Assembly (NCBI RefSeq): GCF_030408375.1
Contig: NZ_CP046530.1
Location: 1,674,001 to 1,738,000 of the forward strand
Direction of reading: 5' to 3'
DNA from: Corynebacterium afermentans subsp. lipophilum
GTDB lineage: Bacteria > Actinomycetota > Actinomycetes > Mycobacteriales > Mycobacteriaceae
DNA length: 64,000 nucleotides
This document shows positions 24,954-33,211 of the stretch, piece by piece. The notes beneath the pieces are model-generated. The model made no database searches. It saw nothing but the letters and a program-made list of their open reading frames with translations, and was not told the origin of the DNA. Each line of letters starts with the position of its first letter. Position 1 is the stretch's first letter. The position numbers were made by a program, and so were the translations under genes.

Positions 24954-25973
24954 TCACGGCCTGCGGAGCATGTCGACGGCTTCCTGCAGGTCCGGCGGCA
25001 GCGCCACGTTGCGCCCCGGGCCGATCGGCGTGTAGCCCTTCGGCTTCACCTGCACGGGAAGCAGGCCCCGGGCAGCCGGCCACGCGTTGCGGATGCGTTG
25101 GATCAAATCGTCTTCGTCGCCCCAGAAGTCGCTGGTGTAGAAGTGCAAGACTTTGTATCCGCGCTCGGCGAGCCAGTCGTCACGCACACGCTGCTTGCGC
25201 AGGACATCATGGGGGACCTCCTCGTATTTTTCCCACCCGTCGACCTCCACGACAAGGTTGTCGCCGATGAGGAAGTCAACCCGGTACGGTCCGATCACCG
25301 CCTGGGTGCGGTACGGGACCCCGTGGGCATCGAGGATCAGGCGCAAGAGGGATTCATAGGGCGAATCCGAAAGTCTGCTGGCCAGCGGCAACGCTTTCCG
25401 GGCGTTGGCGATCCCCTTCGTGCCGGCCAGACGGGCGATGGTGGCGCGGAACTGGTACAGAAGCTCCTGGTACAGGTGGTCGCCGTGGCCGGAGAGCACG
25501 CTGTCTATCGCTATGACGCCTTCGCGCACGCCGCGTTCGCGCGCGATGTCGATGGCGGTGCGAATCGCGTTGGTGTAGCGCACGGGCCCGTCATGGATGA
25601 TGTCGGCTTCCGGGATCTGCCGGTAGCGGTACTCGTACCCGGTCCAGCCGCCTTTGGTGGAGGCCGGGCGCCCATTCGGCACCGCAAGCGTGACTGGTTC
25701 GTTGTGTGCGATGGTCCACACGCCGTTCAGCCTGGCGGCCGAGCAGTCGACGAGCACGGCTTTCCTGCTTTGGCACCCTGCTGCGTAGCACCGCAAAAAC
25801 GCCCGCTGGTACTCCTTGAGCTTTTTCCACGTCTCGGCGCAGAAGTAGATCGACTTGGTCAGCTGCACCATCTCGCCGTCGCTGATGCGCCGGTGCGTTT
25901 CGGTGTCCACGGACGACACCCTCCGCACGTCGACGAGCTTTTCCCGCAGCTCTTTCTTCCGCGTGTCTTTCAT
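24954..25973 (-). CDS. AbiEi-like protein fused to DUF559 (Vsr-like) endonuclease domain
   Basis: A 339-residue protein. The N-terminal two thirds resemble AbiEi-type regulators (CSAARLNGVWTIAHNEPVTL; PVRYTNAIRTAIDIARERGV). The C-terminal domain has the DUF559/Vsr fold motifs YRVDFLIGDNLVVEVDGWEK and RKQRVRDDWLAERGYKVLHF, including the D-x-V-E-V-D core expected of a metal-dependent nuclease. Two cysteines (CYAAGC) lie near residue 65. Such fusions recur in actinobacteria, with no proven role; a defence function is plausible from the neighbours. Confidence 0.8.
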   Translation of the reverse strand: MKDTRKKELREKLVDVRRVSSVDTETHRRISDGEMVQLTKSIYFCAETWKKLKEYQRAFLRCYAAGCQSRKAVLVDCSAARLNGVWTIAHNEPVTLAVPNGRPASTKGGWTGYEYRYRQIPEADIIHDGPVRYTNAIRTAIDIARERGVREGVIAIDSVLSGHGDHLYQELLYQFRATIARLAGTKGIANARKALPLASRLSDSPYESLLRLILDAHGVPYRTQAVIGPYRVDFLIGDNLVVEVDGWEKYEEVPHDVLRKQRVRDDWLAERGYKVLHFYTSDFWGDEDDLIQRIRNAWPAARGLLPVQVKPKGYTPIGPGRNVALPPDLQEAVDMLRRP

Positions 25974-26348
25974 TAGTCCCCCCTTGACTAATTACCCCGC
26001 TGCGGAGACTACCGGAGGCGCGTTGTTCCTGCCGGGTATTGGGCCCGGCCGGCGGGCCCGGCTGGCCGGCCCGGTTCCCGGCGCCCGCAGGCATGTCCCC
26101 CTTCCCGACTCCGCAGACCCCTAGCAACAAACCCCTAGTAAGGCCGATAAACGGGCATTCTCAGGAGGGCTTACTAGGGGTTTGTGGGAATGAGCGCGGC
26201 CTTCTTCGATGCTGGCGCCCGCACACGCCGTACCAACGACGCCGAAGAATTAAAACCCCCTGAGAAACACCCGGGAAAGTGTCGTGTGCCATAATCCCAA
26301 CCAATGTGACACAGACCATGTGAACCACGACACGATCGGAGAAGACCC
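25974..26348. other. 375-base divergent intergenic region upstream of cstA
   Basis: Contains, in order, a very GC-rich set of GGCCGG palindromes (about 26040-26090), the repeat element R2 (26117-26184), and a likely cstA promoter with CATAAT near 26290. A TGTGA pair near 26305-26322 is a direct, not inverted, repeat. No open frame has convincing codon use. Confidence 0.6.
26117..26184. repeat. palindromic intergenic element, copy R2
   Basis: AAACCCCTAGTAAG and CTTACTAGGGGTTT are perfect 14-base inverted arms around a 27-base loop with AAACGGGCATTCTC. A half copy, ACCCCTAGCAAC, precedes it, as in R1 and R3. This copy lies in a divergent spacer, so it cannot simply be a terminator of flanking genes. 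Confidence 0.85.
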
Positions 26349-28061
26349 ATGAGCTCGCTCATCCTGGTGCTCGTCGGCCTGGCGATGATGGCGGCCGGCT
26401 ACCTGCTGTACTCCAGATTCCTGAGCCAGCGCGTCTACCAGCTCTCGGACGCCTACACCACCCCGGCGCACACGATGGAAGACGGCGTGGATTTCGTCCC
26501 CACGAACAAGTACGTCCTGTGGGGCCACCACTTCACTTCCGTGGCGGGCGCGGCACCGATCATTGGCCCGGCCGTCGCGGTGATTTGGGGCTGGGTGCCG
26601 GCGTTTTTGTGGGTCACGCTCGGCACCGTGTTCTTTGCGGGGATGCATGACTTGGGGGCGCTGTGGGCGTCGCAAAGGCATCGCGGACAGTCGATCGGCA
26701 CGCTGTCCGGCCGCTACATCGGCGCGCGCGGGCGCAACCTGTTCCTCGTGGTGATTTTCCTGCTGCTGCTCATGGTCAACACGGCGTTCGCGGTGGTCAT
26801 CTCCAACCTGCTCATCTCCACGCCGACGGCGGTGATCCCGACGTGGGGCGCGATCGTCGTGGCGCTGTTGATCGGCCAGGCCATTTACCGCTTCAACTGG
26901 AACCTGCCGCTGGTCTCCATCGTGGGTGTGGCGGCGCTGTACGGGCTGATGATCCTCGGCGATCAATTCCCGATCTCCCTGCCAGAGACGATGCTGGGGA
27001 TCCCGGACCGCGGCTGGTGGATCCTCTTCCTGTTCACCTACGCCTTCATCGCCTCGCTGCTGCCGGTGTGGGTGCTGCTGCAGCCGCGCGATTACATCAA
27101 CGGCCTGCAACTGTTCGTGGGCCTGATCATCCTCTACGGCTCGTTTTTCATCGTGCGGCCGGAGGTTGTCGCACCCTCGCTTCGCGACGCCGTCCCGTCC
27201 GGCACCCCCGGCATCTTCCCGCTGCTCTTCGTCACCATCGCCTGCGGCGCGATCTCCGGCTTCCACGGCGTCGTCGCCTCGGGCACGTCGTCGAAGCAGT
27301 TGGACAAGGAGACGGACGCGCGCTTCGTCGGCTACTTCGGCGCGGTCGGCGAGGGCCTGCTCGCCCTTGGCACGATCGTGGCCACCACCGCCGGCTTCAA
27401 GTCGCTGGCGACGTGGGAGGAGATCTACAACGAGTGGAACGCCGGCGGCGTCGACGCGTTCATCCAAGGCGGCGGCGACCTCATGAACGAAGGCCTGGGC
27501 ATCCCCACCTCCCTGTCCGCGACCATCCTGGCCACCATGGCCGTGCTGTTCGCCGCCACCACCATGGACTCCGGCATCCGCCTGCAGCGCCTCGTGGTCG
27601 CGGAGATGGCGGAGCTGGCCGGTGTGAAGCTCTCCGGCGCGGTGGCCACCATCATCGCGGTGGGCTGCGCGCTGGGCCTGACGTTCTCCATGGGCCTGGA
27701 CGGCTCCGGCGGCATGCTGATCTGGCCGCTGTTCGGCACCACCAACCAGCTCATGGCGGGCCTGACGCTGTCTGTCGTCGTGATCATTCTGACGCAGCTG
27801 CGCCGTCCGACCTGGCCGGTGCTGATCCCGCTGGTGTTCGTGACCTTCATGTCGCTGTGGGCGGCGGTGCTGCAGCTGCGCACGTTCCTCGAGGCGGGCA
27901 ACTGGCTGCTGCTGGTGCTGGACGTCATCATCATCTGCTGCGCCATCTGGGTCATCGTGGAGGCGTTCACGGCGATCTCGAAGGCGCGCAAGGAACCGGC
28001 TGTGACCTGGCGCGACGATGAGACGATTCCGGGTGAATTGGCGGATGCGCGAACGTCTTAA
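26349..28061 (+). CDS. cstA: CstA-family carbon starvation/pyruvate transporter
   Basis: A 570-residue polytopic membrane protein of the CstA family: YLLYSRFLSQRVYQLSDAYT at the N-terminus, then GHHFTSVAGAAPIIGPAVAV, FFAGMHDLGALWASQRHRGQ, PVWVLLQPRDYING and GFHGVVASGTSSKQ, all family signatures, with about 16 membrane segments. Members import pyruvate or peptides when carbon is scarce. Start ATG 26349 is conserved in alignment with the family. Its end overlaps the next small gene by 17 bases, where other bacteria place ybdD. Confidence 0.95.
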   Translation: MSSLILVLVGLAMMAAGYLLYSRFLSQRVYQLSDAYTTPAHTMEDGVDFVPTNKYVLWGHHFTSVAGAAPIIGPAVAVIWGWVPAFLWVTLGTVFFAGMHDLGALWASQRHRGQSIGTLSGRYIGARGRNLFLVVIFLLLLMVNTAFAVVISNLLISTPTAVIPTWGAIVVALLIGQAIYRFNWNLPLVSIVGVAALYGLMILGDQFPISLPETMLGIPDRGWWILFLFTYAFIASLLPVWVLLQPRDYINGLQLFVGLIILYGSFFIVRPEVVAPSLRDAVPSGTPGIFPLLFVTIACGAISGFHGVVASGTSSKQLDKETDARFVGYFGAVGEGLLALGTIVATTAGFKSLATWEEIYNEWNAGGVDAFIQGGGDLMNEGLGIPTSLSATILATMAVLFAATTMDSGIRLQRLVVAEMAELAGVKLSGAVATIIAVGCALGLTFSMGLDGSGGMLIWPLFGTTNQLMAGLTLSVVVIILTQLRRPTWPVLIPLVFVTFMSLWAAVLQLRTFLEAGNWLLLVLDVIIICCAIWVIVEAFTAISKARKEPAVTWRDDETIPGELADARTS

Positions 28062-28302
28062 AGCAATTGCCCGCGGCTTAGACGAGTTCTACAAAGCCCC
28101 GTACCGCCGCGAGTTCGCCCGCGCCGCGCGCGAGGAGGACGACCTGTTCACCCTCCTCGTCGCCTCGGAGACACTCGGCATTCCCAACCCCGCAAGCTTC
28201 TACACACTCGAGCTGATGCCATTGCTTTACGACGAATTCCACGCCTGGCACACCCGCATGGGCATGGAGCGCTCCCCGTTGGATGGCGTGCGATGCTGCT
28301 AG
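28045..28302 (+). CDS. small protein ending Cys-Cys-stop (cory-CC-star type)
   Basis: An 85-residue protein starting RERLKAIARGLDEFYKAPYR and ending DGVRCC, the form described as cory-CC-star in corynebacteria. It has no signal or membrane segment and seems helical. ATG 28045 overlaps the cstA end. Its last codons TGC TGC TAG contain the ATG CTG CTA start of the ArsA gene in another frame, so the two are translationally coupled. The terminal cysteines could bind metal or a thiol partner; function is unknown. Confidence 0.8.
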   Translation: MRERLKAIARGLDEFYKAPYRREFARAAREEDDLFTLLVASETLGIPNPASFYTLELMPLLYDEFHAWHTRMGMERSPLDGVRCC

Positions 28303-29228
28303 AGGCCGCGCCCGTGATGTTCTTCGGCGGCAAAGGCGGGGTGGGCAAAACCACCGTCTCGGCCGCCACGGCGGTGCGCCTGGCCGAGGCGGGCCGACGC
28401 GTGCTTTTGGTGTCCACGGACCCGGCGCACAACCTGGGCCACATCTGGGATACGCGCCTGTCAGCCGAGCCGACCGCCCTCGAGCCCGGCCTGGACGTGG
28501 CGGAGCTCGACCCCGCCGCGACCACCGAGCGCCACCTCGCCGAGGTGGAGCGCTCCATGCGGGCGATGATGCCGGAGCGCATGCACCCCGAGATCCGCCG
28601 CCACCTGGACCTGGCGCGCAACTCCCCGGGTATGCATGAGGCGGCGATGTTGGAGGCGGTGGCGGAGCTCGTCGACAAGCCTGGCTACGACCACATCATC
28701 TTCGACACCGCCCCCTCCGGCCACACCTCCCGCCTGCTCGCGCTGCCGGAGCTGATGGCCGCATACACCGGCGGGCTGATGCAGCGGCGCGAACAGTCCG
28801 ACAAATTCTCGCGCGCCGTGCGCGGCTTGGGCGGGACTGTCGACGACCCGGTGGAGCGCCGCAACCAGGAAATCCGCGCCACCTTGCTGCGCCGCCGCCG
28901 CAAGTTCGAGCGGCTGCGCGACATCCTCACCGACCCCGCGGCCTGCACATTTCACATCGTGCTCACCGCCGAGCGCCTACCGGTCCTTGAGAGCTGCGAG
29001 CTTTACGACGACCTCACGTCCAACAGCATCCGAGTCGGCTCGTTGGTGATCAACCGCCGCAGCCCTCTCGAGGCCGGCGAGTTCATGGCCTCGCGCCGTG
29101 CGGTGGAAGACGACGCGCTTGAGCTGCTGGACGCGAAACTCCCCGACGTCCCCCGCGTCGAGCTGCCCTGGCTGCCCGGCGAGATCGGCACCCGCGAATC
29201 GCTGGCCGCCATCGCTGGGCGGTTGTAG
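28293..29228 (+). CDS. ArsA/GET3-family ATPase
   Basis: A 311-residue P-loop ATPase with the deviant Walker A FFGGKGGVGKTTVSAATAVR, switch I LLVSTDPAHNLGHIWD, and IIFDTAPSGHTSRLLALPEL. These are ArsA/GET3 features. No arsenite-binding cysteine triad or arsB/arsR neighbour is seen, so arsenic export is doubtful; a client-protein or metal role with the Cys-Cys-stop protein is more likely. ATG 28293 lies 10 bases inside the end of that gene. Confidence 0.9.
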   Translation: MLLEAAPVMFFGGKGGVGKTTVSAATAVRLAEAGRRVLLVSTDPAHNLGHIWDTRLSAEPTALEPGLDVAELDPAATTERHLAEVERSMRAMMPERMHPEIRRHLDLARNSPGMHEAAMLEAVAELVDKPGYDHIIFDTAPSGHTSRLLALPELMAAYTGGLMQRREQSDKFSRAVRGLGGTVDDPVERRNQEIRATLLRRRRKFERLRDILTDPAACTFHIVLTAERLPVLESCELYDDLTSNSIRVGSLVINRRSPLEAGEFMASRRAVEDDALELLDAKLPDVPRVELPWLPGEIGTRESLAAIAGRL

Positions 29229-29242
29229 CGCTCTGCGCCGCC

Positions 29243-30544
29243 CTAGAAGTACCCCTCGAAGGCGGCGGCCTTCTTCGCGGTGCGCTCCAGGCGCGACTCG
29301 GTCATGGACGCGATCTGGTCCACGATCACGCGCCCGCGCTCCAGGTCCGTCTCGGCGGCGTTGAACCACGCCTGGAACATCGTGTCCAGGGTGCCCGGCG
29401 CGCCGGCGCGGAGGTACTCGTGGACCCGGTAGATGCGGTCGCGCTGCCGGTCCTGGCGCGCCTGGTGCGACGGCTGGTCCATGACGTAGAGCACCGCGAC
29501 GGTCTTCAGCAGGCGGACCTCGGCCTCCACGTCCGGCGGGACCACCAGGCGCCCGTGCTGCCGGCCCAGGCCGAGGCCAGGCGCGCCGGAGGTCGCAGCG
29601 CCAGAAGCGTCCGCGAGGGCACGGTTGCCGTCGTCCTCGCGGGTGGCGCGGGTGACGGCGCCGACGTAGCGGCCCACCAGCTGCGACGTCAACGCTTTCA
29701 GCCCCGTCCACGCGCCGAGGGAGTAGTCGAACTCGCTCGCGGCGGCGATGGCGGGTAGGGAGCGCAGGCGGTCGGCGGCGTCGACAAGCGAGTCCGCGTC
29801 GCCGCCGAACGCCGCCGCGCCCTTCTCCGCCAAAGCTGCCAGCTCCACGAAGTCCCACAGCACGCGCAGCGACACGCGCCCGGAGACGATGCCGTCCTCG
29901 ACGTCGTGGACGGAGTAGGCGATGTCGTCGGAGAAATCCATCACCTGCGCCTCCATCGGCGGCGCCCCGTCGACGTGCCCCGCGCGCACCCACTCCAGCA
30001 CGGCGGCGTCCTCGTCGTAGGCCGAGTACTTCCGGTTCACAGAACCGTCCGCGTTCGTGCGCGTCAGCGGATACTTCACGGCCGCGTCGAGGGAGGCGCG
30101 GGTGAGGTTGAGGCCGAATGACGTGCCGTCGATAAGCACTTTGGGCTCCAGGCGCGCAAGGATCCGCAACGTCTGCGCATTGCCCTCGAAGCCGCACGGC
30201 GCGACCTCGTTGAGCGCGACCTCGCCGTTGTGGCCGTACGGCGGGTGCCCGATGTCGTGGGTCAGCCCCGCCATCTCGCACAGGTCGGGGCTTAAGCCCA
30301 GGCCTTCGCCGATGCCGCGGGAGATCTGCGCGACCTCCAGCGAGTGCGTCAGGCGCGTGCGCGGGGTGTCGCCGTCGCGCGGGCCGACCACCTGCGTTTT
30401 GTCCGCGAGCCTGCGCAGCGCCGCGGAATGCAGCACGCGGGCGCGGTCGCGGGCGAAATCCCCGCGCGAATCCGGAGCGAGTTGCGCGCCCTTCGGCGCC
30501 TCGTCGGCGCGGCGCAGGGTATCGGCGGCGTTGTAAACGTACAC
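29243..30544 (-). CDS. dgt: deoxyguanosinetriphosphate triphosphohydrolase-like HD protein
   Basis: A 433-residue HD-domain enzyme of the dGTPase family, which splits dNTPs to nucleoside and triphosphate. Motifs: RDRARVLHSAALRRLADKTQ, TRLTHSLEVAQISRGIG, the HD pair in MAGLTHDIGHPPYGHNGEVA, and MDFSDDIAYSVHDVEDGI. The start is GTG 30544, with TAGGGT ending 8 bases upstream; that hexamer overlaps the -10 of the divergent TPM gene. A CGTCGATAAGC copy lies at 30128. The gene ends 14 bases past the convergent ArsA gene. Confidence 0.93.
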   Translation of the reverse strand: MYVYNAADTLRRADEAPKGAQLAPDSRGDFARDRARVLHSAALRRLADKTQVVGPRDGDTPRTRLTHSLEVAQISRGIGEGLGLSPDLCEMAGLTHDIGHPPYGHNGEVALNEVAPCGFEGNAQTLRILARLEPKVLIDGTSFGLNLTRASLDAAVKYPLTRTNADGSVNRKYSAYDEDAAVLEWVRAGHVDGAPPMEAQVMDFSDDIAYSVHDVEDGIVSGRVSLRVLWDFVELAALAEKGAAAFGGDADSLVDAADRLRSLPAIAAASEFDYSLGAWTGLKALTSQLVGRYVGAVTRATREDDGNRALADASGAATSGAPGLGLGRQHGRLVVPPDVEAEVRLLKTVAVLYVMDQPSHQARQDRQRDRIYRVHEYLRAGAPGTLDTMFQAWFNAAETDLERGRVIVDQIASMTESRLERTAKKAAAFEGYF

Positions 30545-30564
30545 GTCGCGCTACCCTAGTCGGC
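30545..30564. promoter_or_regulatory. 20-base bidirectional promoter core, dgt and TPM gene
   Basis: TACCCT (30552-30557, plus) and TAGGGT (30558-30553, minus) share five base pairs. Each lies 7-8 bases from its start codon, so both transcripts would begin at or next to the codon. The only spacer between the two genes is this 20-base block. Confidence 0.65.
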
Positions 30565-32580
30565 ATGACTAGCCGTTACTTGCGCATCCTCGCCGTGTCC
30601 GGCGGCCTTTTCGTCGCCACCGCACCCGCACTCAGCTTTGCGACGGAAGCTCCGCCCGCCCACATCCAGGCCCAAGCCACCGCCACGAAGGCGTCGCTCG
30701 AGCCAGGCCGGCTAACGCAACCAGTGACCGACGACGCCGCGGTGCTCTCGCCTGCCGAGCTCTCCGAGATCGAAGACGCGATCCAGAACGTCAGCAAGAC
30801 TCAGGGCAAGTCCGTGCGCGTGGTGTTCTTACGCTCGTTCGGGCAGTACGCCCCGTCGGAATGGGTGGACAAGGCCGTGGCGGCGAACGGCTCCAACACC
30901 GCCGTGGTGGCGATCTCGCCGGACGAGCGCCTCTACAACGTCGGCGGCGGCGAAGAGTGGACGCAGTCCGAGATCGACCGCATGAACTCCGCCGCCCACG
31001 CGCAGCTGTCCGAGATGAACTGGTCTTCGGCCGCGTTGAATGCGGTGAATGCGGTGGCGGGCGGGGGCTCGTCGTCAGGCGATGGCGCAGGCGGCGGCGC
31101 TGGCTGGCTCGCGGGAGGCCTGGGTATCGCCGCGCTGGCGGGCGGCGGCGTGTACGCGGCGACGCGCAAGGGATCGAAGAAGCAGCAGGCCAAGCAGATC
31201 GAGTCCGCCAAAGCACTCGACCCGGCGGACACCGACTCGCTGGGGCGTCTGCCCACGCCGACGCTGGAGGAGGTCGCGCGCGACGCGCTGGTCTCCGCCG
31301 ACGAGTCCATCACCCAGGGCAAGCAGGAGCTCGAGCTTGCCACCGCCGAGTTCGGCGCGGACCGCGTGCGCCCGTTCACCTCCGCGATGAACGAGGCCAC
31401 CACCACCCTGCAGCGCGCGTTTGCAACGCACCAGAAGCTTTACGACGCCATCCCGGAAACCGAACCCGAAAAGCGCGCCATGCTGGTGGACATCATCTCC
31501 TCGTCCGGACGCGCGGAGCAGGCGCTGCGCGACAAGACCACCGAGTTCAACGAGATGCGCGGCGTGCTCATGCGCGCGCCCGAAGAGGTGGAGAAGGTCC
31601 TCGCGCGCACCGTGGACATCCGGGCGCGCCTGGAGCCCGCGCGAGCGACGCTGGCGCAGCTGCAGGGCGAGTACCCGGCGCAGATCCTGGAATCCATCGT
31701 GGACAACGTGGACCTGGCCGAAGCGTCGCTGGACGAGGCGGAAAAGGCCCTCGGCGAAGCACGCACACTTGCCGACAAGCCGGCCGGGCACCAGGGCGCG
31801 CTTTTGGACACGCTGGCCGCCGCCACCCGCGCCGTCAACGTCTCCGACACCAACCTCGCCGCCATCGAGCACGCCGAGGACAACATCCGCGCCGCGAAGG
31901 CCAACCTGCCCGCGCTGATCTCCGAAATCCGCGACGAGTTGCGCGAGATCGAGCAGGTCAAGGGTGCGCGTGCGCAGGGCGCGCCTATCGACATCGCTTC
32001 GCTCGATGCCGTCGCCTCCAAGGCCCAACGCATGCTGAGCGAGATCGGCGACCGCGACGAGTCCGACCCGCTGGCGCTGTACCAGGAGCTGACCAGCATG
32101 GACGCCGACATCGACGCCGCGCTGGACCGCGCGAAGGGCATCGCCGGCGACCAGTCCCGCGCGCTGCAGCTTTTCGACCAGCAAATGCAGGTCGCCGGCG
32201 CCCAAATCCAGCGCGCCGAAGACCTGATCCTCTCGCGCGGCCGCATCATCGGCTCGCACGCGCGCACACTTTTGGCGGAGGCGAAGCGCCAGTACGCGCA
32301 GGCCCACCAGCTGCGCGTGCGCGACACCCGCACGGGCATCGACGCCGCACGCGCCGCCACCGACACCGCGCGCCGCGCCGAGGCCGCCGCGAACGACGAC
32401 CTGCGCCGCTACCAGGCCCAGCGCAACCGCCAGACCGCAGACTCGCTGGCCAGCGCCGTGCTGTGGGGCACGATGCTCTCCGGCGGCTTCGGCGGGGGCG
32501 GTGGCTTTGGCGGCGGTGGCTTCGGGGGCGGAGGCGGGTTCTCCGGCGGGCGCCCCTCCAACCGCGGCGGCACCTTCTAG
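30565..32580 (+). CDS. TPM-domain membrane protein with coiled coils and Gly-rich tail
   Basis: A 671-residue protein: signal peptide (YLRILAVSGGLFVATAPALS), TPM domain (LTQPVTDDAAVLSPAELSEI through VAISPDERLYNVGGGEEW), one membrane segment (GWLAGGLGIAALAGGGVYAA, about residues 180-200), then about 430 mostly helical residues rich in Ala, Glu and Arg, and a tail of repeated Gly-Gly-Phe-Gly ending in PSNRGGTF. TPM domains of this type have been linked to phosphatase or photosystem repair roles elsewhere; here the job is unknown. Leaderless layout (TACCCT, 7 bases). Confidence 0.85.
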   Translation: MTSRYLRILAVSGGLFVATAPALSFATEAPPAHIQAQATATKASLEPGRLTQPVTDDAAVLSPAELSEIEDAIQNVSKTQGKSVRVVFLRSFGQYAPSEWVDKAVAANGSNTAVVAISPDERLYNVGGGEEWTQSEIDRMNSAAHAQLSEMNWSSAALNAVNAVAGGGSSSGDGAGGGAGWLAGGLGIAALAGGGVYAATRKGSKKQQAKQIESAKALDPADTDSLGRLPTPTLEEVARDALVSADESITQGKQELELATAEFGADRVRPFTSAMNEATTTLQRAFATHQKLYDAIPETEPEKRAMLVDIISSSGRAEQALRDKTTEFNEMRGVLMRAPEEVEKVLARTVDIRARLEPARATLAQLQGEYPAQILESIVDNVDLAEASLDEAEKALGEARTLADKPAGHQGALLDTLAAATRAVNVSDTNLAAIEHAEDNIRAAKANLPALISEIRDELREIEQVKGARAQGAPIDIASLDAVASKAQRMLSEIGDRDESDPLALYQELTSMDADIDAALDRAKGIAGDQSRALQLFDQQMQVAGAQIQRAEDLILSRGRIIGSHARTLLAEAKRQYAQAHQLRVRDTRTGIDAARAATDTARRAEAAANDDLRRYQAQRNRQTADSLASAVLWGTMLSGGFGGGGGFGGGGFGGGGGFSGGRPSNRGGTF

Positions 32581-32626
32581 GCATCTCGGGGCCGCCTGCT
32601 CCAGCACCGCTCCCCCGCCCCACCCG

Positions 32627-32700
32627 ACAAACCCAGAGCAACAAACCCAGAGTATGGCCCAAAAACGGCCATACTCTGGGTCGCTTAATAGGGGTTTGCG
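32627..32700. repeat. palindromic intergenic element, copy R3
   Basis: ACCCAGAGTATGGCC and GGCCATACTCTGGGT are perfect 15-base arms around CAAAAAC, followed by TTAATAGGGGTTTGCG as in R1. Relative to R1 and R2 both arms have changed together (CCCCTAG to CCCAGAG), so pairing is kept. Lies between convergent genes. Confidence 0.85.
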
Positions 32701-32752
32701 CGGTGGAGGGGCGGACCGCGCCGCAGGAGTGCGCTGCGGCGCCGCGCGAGGC

Positions 32753-33211
32753 TCAGTAGCGCGTGCGGCGCGCCGGCGCGTCGACGAAGGTCAGCGCCCA
32801 CGTCATGAAGGCGAGGTCCACCAGCTGGATCTCGTCGAACCCGTCGGCGCGAAGGGTCGGCTCCGCCACGTCGACGCCCAGCTCGCCGGAGGGGAAGCCC
32901 CGGGTCACGGCGATGAGTTCACCGCCGCCATCGCGGATTTCGCGCTTCGGGGTGATCGCGCCCGACAGCAGGTCGAAGCCCGAACGGTTCAGGGTGTAGC
33001 GGCGGCCAGCGCAATCCGCGGCGTAGCGCGACACCGTGAACCCGGCTTTGCGCAGCAGGTACTCCTCGTTGGTCGCCACGTCGAAGGCGCGGAACTTCGC
33101 CGGATTATCGGACGTGACGCGCAAAACGGTCTCGCCCACCGTGACGGTGTCGGGGGTGGAATGGGCGACGGACCTTTGGTCGTCGATAAGCGAGGCTCCT
33201 TGCCAAATCAC
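32753..33211 (-). CDS. unknown protein, possible tubby/LURP-like fold
   Basis: A 152-residue protein. GTG 33211 overlaps the stop of the next upstream gene by 4 bases (GTGA); longer frames would run into that gene. It has strand-rich motifs CAGRRYTLNRSGFDLLSGAI and GGELIAVTRGFPSGELGVDV, loosely like tubby/LURP-one domains that wrap lipids. The last part (LVDLAFMTWALTFVDAPARR) is hydrophobic. No firm family can be given. It is surely co-translated with its partner at 33208. Confidence 0.65.
   Translation of the reverse strand: MIWQGASLIDDQRSVAHSTPDTVTVGETVLRVTSDNPAKFRAFDVATNEEYLLRKAGFTVSRYAADCAGRRYTLNRSGFDLLSGAITPKREIRDGGGELIAVTRGFPSGELGVDVAEPTLRADGFDEIQLVDLAFMTWALTFVDAPARRTRY

Noticed and set aside
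26300-26330. GlxR/CRP-type operator before cstA
   Set aside because: The two TGTGA words are in direct orientation, not the inverted TGTGA-N6-TCACA pattern.
26663-28021. 452-residue Arg/His/Gly-rich frame inside cstA
   Set aside because: Same-strand shifted reading of the cstA gene; composition is that of a high-GC shadow.
28293-29228. arsenite export ATPase
   Set aside because: No arsB, arsR or arsenite-binding cysteine cluster is present; only the ATPase family assignment is supported.
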